From assembly GCA_964486555.1 (NCBI GenBank), contig CAZANP010000009.1, positions 1 to 48,720 on the forward strand: a stretch of DNA of 48,720 bases. The letters run 5' to 3'. Numbering within the stretch: position 1 is the stretch's first letter; every line of letters starts with the position of its first letter. A model generated the notes under the pieces. The model made no database searches. It was not told the origin of the DNA and saw only the letters and a list, made by a program, of their open reading frames with translations. Of this stretch, positions 40,186 to 48,646 are shown in pieces. The translations under genes and the position numbers were made by a program. The DNA comes from 4484-232 sp964486555. GTDB lineage: Bacteria; Thermotogota; Thermotogae; Thermotogales; Thermotogaceae.

Positions 40186-42243
40186 ATGAAGAACGTGCCA
40201 CTGGAGAAAAAGCGAACTATCGTCCTTGTCGGTCACAACAGTTCTGGGAAATCCATGCTACTCGCCTCAATGCTCTACAAGTTGGGAATACTGGACAGAT
40301 TGAGTACCAAAGGTATCGACTATGACCCTGTTGAAGAGGAGAAAGGTGTGAGCTTCTCTTCGCACGTGGCGACTTTCGAATGGAAGGATCATAGAGTAAC
40401 CGTTGTGGATACCCCGGGATTCGGCGATTTCATAGGAGAGGTTATAAGCTCGGTCTTCATATCCGAAAATGTTATCTCTGTTGTCAACGCGACAGCTGGT
40501 GTTGAGATTCAAACGGAGAGAACATGGGACATAGCGGAGAAGATGGGGAAGAACATCATGGTTTTCATAAATCAAATGGATAAGGAAAGGGCTTCATTTG
40601 AAAAATCTTTGAACAGTCTGAAAGAGGTTTTCTCAAAAAAATTCATTCCCATAACAGCTCCTATAGGAGAAGAAAGTGATTTCAAGGGAGTTGTAGATCT
40701 GGTAAAGCAGAAGGCGTACGTGTACTCCGAAGATGGTATCGAAGAAGCAGATATACCTGATGATTACAAGAACATGAGGATGACGATGATGGAAGACATC
40801 GTGGAACTCGATGATTCTTTGATGGAAAAGTATCTCGAAGGGGAAGAAATCTCGGCAGAAGAACTTTTAGGTGCTCTCAAAAAGGGATACAGGAGTGGTG
40901 ATATAGTTCCAGTTTTTTGTGGATCAGCAGAGAAGGGGATAGGAGTTGACCTGTTCTTAGATCACGTCGTTGAACTTGGTATCGATCCTTCCCAGGCTAA
41001 ACCCTTTGAGGCGGAATTGGAAGGCGGAGAGAAAGTAGAGATATCTCCGAAAGAAGAGGAACCATTCTGCGGATACATATTCAAGACGGTGGTCGATCCA
41101 TTCGTTGGGAAACTGAGCTATGTGAAGATAATATCAGGAAAATTGAAGAGTGGAGATAGCTTTGTGAACGTGAACAAAGACTCCTCAGAAAAAGTTGGAC
41201 ACGTTTACCTTGCGCTTTTGAAACAGCAGGTAGAGGTTGAAGAAGCTGGCGTTGGAGATATAATCGTTCTTCCCAAGCTTAAAGAGAGTGGTGTGGGGGA
41301 TACTCTGACACATAAGGATAGAAGGGTTAAGATAGTGCAACCGGAATATCCCGAGCCGATGTACTCAAGATCCGTCAACCCAAAATCGAAAGCCGATATA
41401 GATAAGATAAGCAATGGACTCGCAAGGCTTTCTGATTCAGATCCCACTTTCGTTTGGGAATACGATGCTGAAACGGGTGAAACGGTGATATCCGGACTGG
41501 GCGCTATGCATCTCGAAGTGATGACAGAAAGACTCAAAAAGATCTTTGGAGTTGATGTGGAAATAGGAAAACCAAAGATCGCGTACAGGGAGACCATAAC
41601 GAAGAAAGCCATCGCTGAGCACAAGCACAAGAAGCAGACAGGAGGACACGGTCAATACGGACATGTGAAGATAGAGCTTGAACCTCTCCCAAGAGGAACA
41701 GGATACGAATTTGTCGACAAAATAGTCGGTGGCGTGATACCGAAAAACTTCATCCCGTCTGTGGACAAAGGTATAAGAGAAGCTATGAAAAGAGGAGTCC
41801 TGGCAGGATATCCAGTGGTGGACGTTAAAGTCACTCTCTTTGATGGTTCATACCACGAGGTCGATTCGTCGGATATTTCCTTCCAGATAGCCGCCATTCA
41901 AGCTTTCAAGAAGGGGATGGAAGCTGCAAATCCTGTTATTTTAGAACCGATCATGGACGTTGAGGTCTTCGTACCGGACGACAACGCAGGAGACGTTATG
42001 GGAGAGATCACGAGCAGAAGAGGAAGACCTCTTGGTATGGAGCCAGCTGGAAAAGGTGTGACCAAGATAAAGGCAGAAGTGCCACTCGCTGAGATGCTCG
42101 ATTTTTCAAACAAGCTCTCTTCTATAACAAGCGGTAGAGGTTACTTTACCATGAGATTCCAAAGGTACGAAATCGTTCCTTCCAACATACAAGAGAGGAT
42201 AATAGAGGAGAGGAGAAGGGAACTCGAGCAACAGAGCAAATGA
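40186..42243 (+). CDS. Elongation factor G paralogue (EF-G2 type)
   Basis: 685 residues, full-length EF-G domain set: GTPase domain, domain II, III, domain IV (KKQTGGHGQYGHVKIELEPL) and V (EITSRRGRPLGME). The G motifs differ from canonical EF-G: G1 is GHNSSGKS (usual GKT), G3 is DTPGFGDF with Phe79 where translational GTPases have the catalytic His, and G4 is NQMD rather than NKMD. This suggests weak or no EF-G-like GTP hydrolysis and a specialised role. ATG 40186 with GGAGGTG is chosen over an in-frame ATG at 40150. Confidence 0.92.
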   Translation: MKNVPLEKKRTIVLVGHNSSGKSMLLASMLYKLGILDRLSTKGIDYDPVEEEKGVSFSSHVATFEWKDHRVTVVDTPGFGDFIGEVISSVFISENVISVVNATAGVEIQTERTWDIAEKMGKNIMVFINQMDKERASFEKSLNSLKEVFSKKFIPITAPIGEESDFKGVVDLVKQKAYVYSEDGIEEADIPDDYKNMRMTMMEDIVELDDSLMEKYLEGEEISAEELLGALKKGYRSGDIVPVFCGSAEKGIGVDLFLDHVVELGIDPSQAKPFEAELEGGEKVEISPKEEEPFCGYIFKTVVDPFVGKLSYVKIISGKLKSGDSFVNVNKDSSEKVGHVYLALLKQQVEVEEAGVGDIIVLPKLKESGVGDTLTHKDRRVKIVQPEYPEPMYSRSVNPKSKADIDKISNGLARLSDSDPTFVWEYDAETGETVISGLGAMHLEVMTERLKKIFGVDVEIGKPKIAYRETITKKAIAEHKHKKQTGGHGQYGHVKIELEPLPRGTGYEFVDKIVGGVIPKNFIPSVDKGIREAMKRGVLAGYPVVDVKVTLFDGSYHEVDSSDISFQIAAIQAFKKGMEAANPVILEPIMDVEVFVPDDNAGDVMGEITSRRGRPLGMEPAGKGVTKIKAEVPLAEMLDFSNKLSSITSGRGYFTMRFQRYEIVPSNIQERIIEERRRELEQQSK

Positions 42244-42270
42244 GGAGGGATTGTCTCCCTCCTCTTGCTT
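42242..42270 (+). terminator. Terminator-like hairpin after the EF-G2 gene
   Basis: Perfect 9-base stem GAGGAGGGA/TCCCTCCTC with loop TTGTC, starting at the stop codon. The tail TTGCTT is weak, so termination may be partial. Confidence 0.55.
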
Positions 42271-42288
42271 CATCTGGAGGGATGCTGA

Positions 42289-42807
42289 GTGATCAGTACG
42301 AAAAAGGGCGATGATGGAAAAACGTACACTATAGATGGGGAAAGAGTTTTCAAAGACGACATAAGAATAGAATTTTATGGGGAATTGGATGAATTGATAT
42401 CCTTTTTAGGATTCGCAAAGCATGAGATTCGTGGTGAAGAGGGGACAATTCTGGAGGATATTCAAAGAAATCTTTTCAGGATCTTTGGAAATCTCTCAAA
42501 ATCGAATGTAAAAAAGTTGGAAAAAGAACATGTCGAGAGGATAACAGAACTGGTTGAGCGGTATGAGAAAAAGGTGAACATATCTGGTTTTGTCCTGCCG
42601 GGATCCACAAGAACCAGCGCTTTGTTGGATATTTGCAGAGCCATCGCAAGAAGAGTTGAGAGAAGGTTTGTGACACTCTCTAGAGAAAAGAAGGCAGACG
42701 ATGTGGTGCTTGCTTATTTGAATCGTTTATCAGACTTATTTTTTGTGATGGCACGTTACCTTGAGAAAGAGGGGATCAAGAGAGTGGAAGACTCTGAACG
42801 CTCATGA
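42289..42807 (+). CDS. PduO-type ATP:cob(I)alamin adenosyltransferase
   Basis: Makes adenosylcobalamin. 172 residues, mostly helical, with STKKGDDGKTYT (ATP loop), the IRIEFYGELDELISFLGF strand-helix and FVLPGSTRTSALLDICR...RRVERR, which contain the conserved ATP- and cobalamin-site residues. GTG start, AGGGAT upstream. Cobalamin-dependent ribonucleotide reductase is a likely user, outside this window. Confidence 0.9.
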   Translation: MISTKKGDDGKTYTIDGERVFKDDIRIEFYGELDELISFLGFAKHEIRGEEGTILEDIQRNLFRIFGNLSKSNVKKLEKEHVERITELVERYEKKVNISGFVLPGSTRTSALLDICRAIARRVERRFVTLSREKKADDVVLAYLNRLSDLFFVMARYLEKEGIKRVEDSERS

Positions 42808-42829
42808 GGGTTGAAACCGAGGTGTCTTT

Positions 42830-43111
42830 ATGAACGTGGGAATAGTTAATGTGAAACTGAGACTCTTCGGTGTAAACAGCTTGAAAGAGAAGAGGAGTAT
42901 TACCAGAAGGCTAGTGAATGATATAAAAAGCAAATACAACGTTTCCATAGTGGAAACTGGAAGCAGGGATTCAAGGCATTGGGCAGAGATAGGCATAGCC
43001 CTCGTTGCAAGGGATAAAGCTCATATAGAAAGAGTGATAGATTCCATAACGGGGTACATAGAAAGAACTTTAGGTGTTGAAGTTGAATTTTTGAGGAAAG
43101 AGGTGTGGTGA
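42830..43111 (+). CDS. DUF503 (YlxP) family protein
   Basis: 93 residues; ferredoxin-like fold family of unknown function. Signature: LKEKRSITRRLVNDIKSKYN and WAEIGIALVA. A short gap after the adenosyltransferase; GAGGTG upstream. Confidence 0.88.
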   Translation: MNVGIVNVKLRLFGVNSLKEKRSITRRLVNDIKSKYNVSIVETGSRDSRHWAEIGIALVARDKAHIERVIDSITGYIERTLGVEVEFLRKEVW

Positions 43112-43112
43112 T

Positions 43113-43715
43113 TTGATAGGGATAAAAAGGGTCATAGAAAATCTTGAAGAACTGGCATATCTTCTCCTCACAGATTACAGGAGAAAACACCTCTTCTCAG
43201 TCCGTGATTTTTCTCTCATGTTAGCGGAAAAACACGATGTGGACCCAACAAAATGCGAGATAGCTGCTATCTCCCACGATCTCTTCAGGGATGTGAATCC
43301 TTTGAGGCTTTTGAAAATGGCAAAAGCGTATCGTATAGAGATGAACCATATAGAAAGAGTGCATCCTGTTCTACTTCATGGAAAAGTGTCTGCAGAATTC
43401 CTGCGGAGAAGGTTTGGTATAGAGGATGAAGAGATATTGTATGCTGTGGCCTATCACACATCGGGTCATGTGAGTTTCGATAAGATAGGGAAAATTCTTT
43501 TCGTCTCAGATTCCGTGGAGATGACCAGGGATTATCCGGGAGTTGAGGAGTTGAGACGAATAGCCATGATGGATCTTGAGGAAGCGTTCTTTCAGGTTTT
43601 GAAGAACAAAATCACTTACGCCGTTAGAAAAGATTACCTGCTACTACCAGAAACCGTGGAGGTCTGGAACAAAGTCGTCTCTTTGAGGGGTGGTAAGCTT
43701 GAAGAAGAAGAGTAG
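43113..43715 (+). CDS. yqeK: YqeK-type HD-domain nucleotide hydrolase
   Basis: 200 residues with HD metal ligands: H in RRKHLFSVRDFS, HD in AAISHDLFRD, H in RVHPVLLHG and YHTSG. Bacterial YqeK hydrolyses diadenosine tetraphosphate. TTG start, GGTGTGGTG upstream. It overlaps the next gene by 17 bases. Confidence 0.88.
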   Translation: MIGIKRVIENLEELAYLLLTDYRRKHLFSVRDFSLMLAEKHDVDPTKCEIAAISHDLFRDVNPLRLLKMAKAYRIEMNHIERVHPVLLHGKVSAEFLRRRFGIEDEEILYAVAYHTSGHVSFDKIGKILFVSDSVEMTRDYPGVEELRRIAMMDLEEAFFQVLKNKITYAVRKDYLLLPETVEVWNKVVSLRGGKLEEEE

Positions 43716-44364
43716 TATCATCATAGCAGTTGTGGTGGTGGTCATTTCAATAGCACTGGGCGGGTATTTTCTGTACTTGAGATCCTTCAAAATGTCTCAA
43801 GAATACAAGAGCACTCCTTCTCACTTCTTGTTTGAGGTGAAGAAAGGGGATATATACTTTGTGAGGATAGATGATGAAAGCAGAATGGTACACGTTGTAC
43901 GCTTTCCTCACTTTTCTTTCGATCCGGTAACTAAAAGTTACATAGAATCTGACTATCCTGAAGAGAGTCTCAAGAAGATTGAAAAGCTCCTGAATCTGGA
44001 ATCAAACGGATCCTTCTACGCTCTGGTGGATGAGGAATCGATCGATGATTTTTCCAAGGTGGTTCTGAAGAAGGAAATGAAGGACTTTGAGAGTCTTCTA
44101 AAAGCTCTTGCAAAAAGGAGCATGAATCCACTTGATGTATTCAAAATTCATGGATGGTTACGGAAGTTGTCAACTGATACCAATTTGAACAGGTACTCCT
44201 TCTACAAATTTTTATATGCTCTATCCAATTTTGGAGTTCGATATCACGAAGCAGCAGGAATAACAAAAAAACCGGTAGTTGTGAAAGTGGAAGGGAAGAC
44301 GTTGAAAAGGATTTACCTCATACCTGAGAAGATAAAGGAATTGGGAAGGGAGATAGGAGAATGA
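43699..44364 (+). CDS. Membrane-anchored extracytoplasmic protein, possibly a degenerate LCP domain
   Basis: 221 residues: three lysines then one strong helix (about 5-27) and a soluble outer part. Family not firmly recognised. The segment FVRIDDESRMVHVVRFPHFS, followed by KKIEKLLNLESNGSFYALVD and SIDDFSKVV, parallels the LCP pattern (strand with RxDt, strand before IPRD, helix, GYVxVDF). The catalytic Arg/Asp residues of LCP enzymes are absent. TTG 43699 is chosen with GGGGTGG upstream; GTG 43690 would add three residues. Confidence 0.65.
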   Translation: MKKKSSIIIAVVVVVISIALGGYFLYLRSFKMSQEYKSTPSHFLFEVKKGDIYFVRIDDESRMVHVVRFPHFSFDPVTKSYIESDYPEESLKKIEKLLNLESNGSFYALVDEESIDDFSKVVLKKEMKDFESLLKALAKRSMNPLDVFKIHGWLRKLSTDTNLNRYSFYKFLYALSNFGVRYHEAAGITKKPVVVKVEGKTLKRIYLIPEKIKELGREIGE

Positions 44365-44822
44365 GGATAAACCCTCTGGAAGATGGAGATCTGAAAAGCA
44401 CCGGTGTTGAAGGAAAAAAGAAATTGTTGAAAAAATCGAAAGTAAAATCCTCTGAAAAGGTCTCGTTCTTCGATGTGTTGGAGGAAGCAGAAGCTGAGGA
44501 ACTTGAAAGGAACCTATCCCTCCTTGTGGATGAGATCGTGGCCAGTGGAAACGAGCTTGTGAGATCTCCAACTCCTCAAAATCTTTCGAGATACAAAGAA
44601 GCCATCAAAAAATTTCTGAAATTGATCGAAAAAAAGCTCTATAAAATCTCTGGAAGAATGGATACCTCTACAGGGACTCCTCGCCTTCATGTGATAGTCG
44701 AGAAGATCGATGAAAAATTGAAAGAACTAGCTGAAGCGGTTTTCTCTTCCGAGAGAGTGACTATAAACCTGGCTTCAAAAGTTGAGGAAATAAACGGTTT
44801 GATTCTTGACTTGTACAAGTGA
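44361..44822 (+). CDS. YaaR family protein (DUF327)
   Basis: 153 residues, helical and charged, with the family core LLVDEIVASGNELVRSPTPQ and LSRYKEAIKKFLKLI, then IVEKIDEKLKELAEAV. Function unknown; in Bacillus yaaR sits directly before holB and yaaT (ricT), the same order as here. It overlaps the upstream gene by 4 bases. Confidence 0.85.
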   Translation: MRINPLEDGDLKSTGVEGKKKLLKKSKVKSSEKVSFFDVLEEAEAEELERNLSLLVDEIVASGNELVRSPTPQNLSRYKEAIKKFLKLIEKKLYKISGRMDTSTGTPRLHVIVEKIDEKLKELAEAVFSSERVTINLASKVEEINGLILDLYK

Positions 44823-44855
44823 GCACTCCTCTCCCCCTTTTCTTCATCCCTGGGA

Positions 44856-44861
44856 TATAAT
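44856..44861 (+). promoter_or_regulatory. Possible -10 element before holB
   Basis: A perfect TATAAT between yaaR and holB, without a recognisable -35 or TGn. A start near 44868 would leave a leader of about 30 bases. Confidence 0.3.
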
Positions 44862-44898
44862 ATTCCTCAGTGACGATCGAGAGCAGAAGGTGATCGCT

Positions 44899-45834
44899 TT
44901 GATGGAGGAAATCACCACAAGATTAAGGAATCTAATATCGAGATCAGAAGGGTTGACAGTAATTCTTACAGGAACAAATATATCCCTACTCAGAAAGATA
45001 GCGGAAAATATACCAGAATTGGTGGAGAATATACCACCTCGTGTTTCCGATGTTATGATAGTCGATCCAAAAGGTGAGGATATCGGTATAAATGAAATAA
45101 GGGATATAGAAAATTTCCTAGCTTACAGTCCAGAGGTGTATGAAAGAAAATACGTCATCGTTCATGAATGTGAAAAGATGACGATACAATCTGCCAATGC
45201 TTTTTTGAAGACGTTGGAAGAACCTCCAAGATACGGTGTGATCATAATGGATACGAAGTACTGGTCCTATCTTCTACCCACTATAAGAAGTAGGGCTGTG
45301 AAGGTGAACGTGCAGGTTCCTCAAAGTGTCTTTGAAGATTTGAAAGAGAAGTTCAAGGAGCATTACAAGCTCGTCTCACTCATCGTTGAACACGATTTCG
45401 ATATTTTGGAAGAGCTTAAAAAACTCACGGAGAAAGATATATCGAAGAAACTGGAAAAGATCTCATCGGAGGATGCCAGTAAGTTGGTGAAGAGATCTCT
45501 TGAGAGAGGAACGCTGGAGTCATACCTTGCATCCATGGAGTTGATCAAGCGTTTTGCAGAAGTGGATAGAGAAGAATTCGTACTGTTGTATGGAGATATA
45601 ACGGAGAAAGTCTCAGGAAAAGAGCTTTTCCATCTTCTGAAAAAACTATGCTGGATTTCCGAGTGGCTGATCATGCTGGAAGGTAAGGATAGATCATCCG
45701 ATCTGGTGGAATCAATTAGATTTTTGGATTCCATCGCTAGGATGAAGATTGCCAATCTGAACAACAACCTGACCCTCATGAATCTCATGATCGTCATGAG
45801 GGAAGCGATGAGGAGTGGTGAACCATGGAGTTAA
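44899..45834 (+). CDS. holB: DNA polymerase III delta' subunit-like protein
   Basis: Clamp-loader subunit. 311 residues with the conserved sensor region VHECEKMTIQSANAFLKTLEEPP and IRSRAVKV (SRC-like arginine finger region). The P-loop position reads LTGTNISLLRKI, with no GKT, as expected for a non-hydrolysing delta' subunit. No zinc-binding cysteines are seen. TTG 44899 lies five bases after AAGGTGA; ATG 44902 is the alternative. The frame is open upstream to 44806. Confidence 0.85.
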   Translation: MMEEITTRLRNLISRSEGLTVILTGTNISLLRKIAENIPELVENIPPRVSDVMIVDPKGEDIGINEIRDIENFLAYSPEVYERKYVIVHECEKMTIQSANAFLKTLEEPPRYGVIIMDTKYWSYLLPTIRSRAVKVNVQVPQSVFEDLKEKFKEHYKLVSLIVEHDFDILEELKKLTEKDISKKLEKISSEDASKLVKRSLERGTLESYLASMELIKRFAEVDREEFVLLYGDITEKVSGKELFHLLKKLCWISEWLIMLEGKDRSSDLVESIRFLDSIARMKIANLNNNLTLMNLMIVMREAMRSGEPWS

Positions 45835-46649
45835 CAGCATTGGCTGTAGGTGTGGAGCTTCTTCCAAAGGGAAGAATAATATATTATTCCTGCACAGATG
45901 AAGACCTCAAAAAAGGTGATTTGGTACTAGTTCTTGGGGAATTCGGCCTTGAGGTTGGAAAGGTTTTGATTCCTCCAAGGATAATAAAGATAGATGAAGT
46001 TGGATACGATTTGAAATCTATCATAAGAAAGTTAACACCTGAAGATGAAGAAATCCATCGAAAAAATCTGAAGGATGCGGAAGAAGCCTTTGAAATATGC
46101 AAGGAGAAGATCAAAGAACATGGTCTTCCAATGAAACTGTTGCATGTGAAATATATGTTCGATAGATCCAGGTTGATATTCTACTTCAGCTCAGAAACCA
46201 GGGTGGATTTCAGAGAGCTCGTCAAAGACCTTGCAAAGATCTTCAAGACAAGGATAGAACTGAGGCAAGTCGGTGTTAGAGATGAGATGAAATTCTTCGG
46301 AGGAATAGGACTCTGCGGCATGCAAACGTGTTGTTCGAGATTTCTACGGAACTTCCAGAGTGTTACCTTAAAACACGCGAAAAAGCAGCAGATGATGATA
46401 AATCCTGCTAAGATATCTGGGCCATGTCGCAGGTTGCTGTGTTGTTTGACTTACGAATACGACTTCTACGAAAAAGAACTAGAAGGAATACCGGATGAGG
46501 GGAGCACAGTCATATACGAGGATAAAACCTGCAAAGTGATCAACGTGAACGTGTTCCTAAAGAAAATAACTCTTCTGTGCGATGACAACGAAGCTCTTGT
46601 GAGTGTTCCTTTTTCGTACTTCAGAGATGAGGAAAATACGGAGGGGTAA
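45825..46649 (+). CDS. ricT: RicT (YaaT), PSP1-domain regulator of RNase Y
   Basis: 274 residues. The PSP1 domain has VGVRDEMKFFGGIGLCGMQT, CCSRFLRNF and SGPCRRLLCCLTYEYDFY. The cysteine clusters match those that in Bacillus hold Fe-S clusters in the RicAFT (Y) complex, which tunes RNase Y cleavage. rny itself is 20 kb away in this window; ricA and ricF are not seen here. It overlaps holB by 10 bases. Confidence 0.92.
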   Translation: MELTALAVGVELLPKGRIIYYSCTDEDLKKGDLVLVLGEFGLEVGKVLIPPRIIKIDEVGYDLKSIIRKLTPEDEEIHRKNLKDAEEAFEICKEKIKEHGLPMKLLHVKYMFDRSRLIFYFSSETRVDFRELVKDLAKIFKTRIELRQVGVRDEMKFFGGIGLCGMQTCCSRFLRNFQSVTLKHAKKQQMMINPAKISGPCRRLLCCLTYEYDFYEKELEGIPDEGSTVIYEDKTCKVINVNVFLKKITLLCDDNEALVSVPFSYFRDEENTEG

Positions 46650-46651
46650 AT

Positions 46652-47899
46652 ATGGAGATACCATTATTCGATCTGAAGAGACAGTACATGAGATTGCGTG
46701 CTGAAATACTTGAGGTTGTGGACAGAGTTATATCCAGTGGAAGAGTGATCCTTGGAAACGAGGTCAACGAGCTTGAAAAGGAGATAGCAAGTTACGTGGG
46801 AGTAAAACACGCTGTTGGAGTTTCAAGCGGAACGGATGCTTTGGTGATATCCATAAAAGCTCTGGGAATTGGTCCTGGAGATTTCGTGATAACGCCCCCT
46901 TACACTTTCTTTGCAACAGCAAGCTGCGTTGTCAGGAATGGAGCAACTCCCATATTCCTCGATGTGGATGAAACCTACAATTTGGATCTGGATCAGGTGG
47001 AACTCTTCTTATCGAAGGTTAAAGAAGGGAAAATGGATGAAACGGTGGTGCAAAATGGTGATGTAGATAGAAAGGTGAAGACTGTAAATAAGGTATTGGA
47101 TCTTTACAAAGACATAAGATCCGAAAGAGTGAAAGCGGTGATACCAGTTCATCTTTTTGGAAGAACCATGAATCTGGAGCGTCTTGAGAGGATCCGAGAA
47201 AGATACGATGTGAAGATAGTTGAAGATGCAGCACAATCCATAGGCTCTGAATGGAGATATGATGATAGCGTTGTGAAGAAAAGCGGAAGCGTTGGAGATC
47301 TTTCCATATTGTCCTTCTTCCCAACGAAGAATTTAGGAACTTACGGTGATGGGGGAATGATCCTAACGAACGATGAAGAACTTGCAAAAATCTGTAGGAA
47401 ATTGAGGGTTCACGGAGCGGAGAAAAAATACTTTCACGATATTGTAGGATACAACGCAAGATTGGATGAAATACACGCTGGGATCTTGAGAGTGAAACTC
47501 AAATATCTTGATGAATGGATTGAAAAGAGGTATCAGATCGCCCAGATGTATTCTAAAGAGCTTTCCAAAAACTCTTTGTTTGAAAGTATACCCAATGTGA
47601 ATTGGCAAGATGGTGTGAGATATCATGTTTATCATCAATATGTGGTCAAGTTTGAGAATGCCCATATTAGAGAGAAAGTGATAGAGGAGTTCAAGAGAAA
47701 AGGAATAGGATTTTCGATATACTACCCTCTTCCTCTGCATCTTCAAAAATGTTTCAAAAATCTAGGTTACGAGGAAGGTTTTCTACCTGTATCTGAAGAA
47801 TTAAGTAGAACAACACTTGCTCTTCCCATGTTTCCAGAGCTGAGAGAGGATGAGGTGGAGGAGGTTGTAAAAACCATCGAGGTGGTTAGATGGCAGTAA
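46652..47899 (+). CDS. DegT/DnrJ/EryC1-family nucleotide-sugar aminotransferase
   Basis: PLP enzyme that adds an amino group to a keto-sugar nucleotide, probably at C3 of a UDP-GlcNAc uronic acid (WbpE/WlbC type) given the next two genes. 415 residues: SSGTDALVISIKALG, PPYTFFATASCV, VEDAAQSIGSEW and the Schiff-base lysine in LSFFPTKNLGTYGDGGM. About 30 extra charged residues (around 126-160, from KEGKMDETVV) lie before the VIPVHLFG strand, making it longer than the usual 360-385. Two bases separate it from ricT. Confidence 0.9.
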   Translation: MEIPLFDLKRQYMRLRAEILEVVDRVISSGRVILGNEVNELEKEIASYVGVKHAVGVSSGTDALVISIKALGIGPGDFVITPPYTFFATASCVVRNGATPIFLDVDETYNLDLDQVELFLSKVKEGKMDETVVQNGDVDRKVKTVNKVLDLYKDIRSERVKAVIPVHLFGRTMNLERLERIRERYDVKIVEDAAQSIGSEWRYDDSVVKKSGSVGDLSILSFFPTKNLGTYGDGGMILTNDEELAKICRKLRVHGAEKKYFHDIVGYNARLDEIHAGILRVKLKYLDEWIEKRYQIAQMYSKELSKNSLFESIPNVNWQDGVRYHVYHQYVVKFENAHIREKVIEEFKRKGIGFSIYYPLPLHLQKCFKNLGYEEGFLPVSEELSRTTLALPMFPELREDEVEEVVKTIEVVRWQ

Positions 47900-48642
47900 G
47901 TAAAAACGCACAAATTTCCAAAGACGTGATTTTGGGTAACAACGTGGTTATAGAAGACAATGTGATCATCAAAAAAGGCGCAGTCATCGGTAACAACGTT
48001 GTGATACATGAAGGTACAACAATTGGAGAAAGGGTCATCATAGGAGATAACACCGTGCTCGGAAAGAAGCCTTTCAAAGCTAAGAGAAGTGCAGTTACAA
48101 GTGATGTGGTTATAGAACCGTTAAAGATTGGAAACAACGTCACAATAGGAGCCAACTGTGTCATTTACGCTGGGTGTGTTTTGGAAGATTTTGTATTCGT
48201 CGGTGACCTAGCTACTATTCGGGAGGAAGTCTTCATAGGAAGAGAAACCATAATAGGCAAAGGTGTAACCGTGGAAAACAAAACTCATATAGGAAAGAAA
48301 TGTAAAATAGAGACCAACGCTTACATAACAGCGTTATCCACTATAGAGGATTATTGTTTTGTAGCACCTGAAGTTACCTTTACCAACGATAATTTTTTAG
48401 GGAGAACGAAAGAACGTTTTAAACACTTTAAAGGCCCTATTTTAAAAAAAGGAGCACGTGTGGGCGCAAATGCTACCATTCTTCCCGGTATCACAATTGG
48501 TGAAGATGCTTTGATAGCAGCTGGAGCGGTTGTTACGAAGGATGTTCCACCTAGAGTAATAGTAATGGGTGTTCCTGCTAGAATTTGGAGAGAAGTGCCC
48601 GAAGAACAACTGCTTGAAAATCAGGATTTCTACGAGGGGTGA
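47890..48642 (+). CDS. Left-handed beta-helix (hexapeptide) sugar acyltransferase, WbpD/WlbB-like
   Basis: 250 residues of repeated hexapeptides (IGNNVVI, IGERVIIGDN, VGANATILPGITIG), ending in the family motif AGAVVTKDVPPRVIVMGVPARIW. It would acetylate the amino group made by the aminotransferase. Residues about 55-90 (KKPFKAKRSAV) form an extra loop, and the protein is longer than typical WbpD (about 190). ATG 47890 overlaps the aminotransferase by 10 bases. Confidence 0.87.
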   Translation: MAVSKNAQISKDVILGNNVVIEDNVIIKKGAVIGNNVVIHEGTTIGERVIIGDNTVLGKKPFKAKRSAVTSDVVIEPLKIGNNVTIGANCVIYAGCVLEDFVFVGDLATIREEVFIGRETIIGKGVTVENKTHIGKKCKIETNAYITALSTIEDYCFVAPEVTFTNDNFLGRTKERFKHFKGPILKKGARVGANATILPGITIGEDALIAAGAVVTKDVPPRVIVMGVPARIWREVPEEQLLENQDFYEG

Positions 48643-48646
48643 AAGG

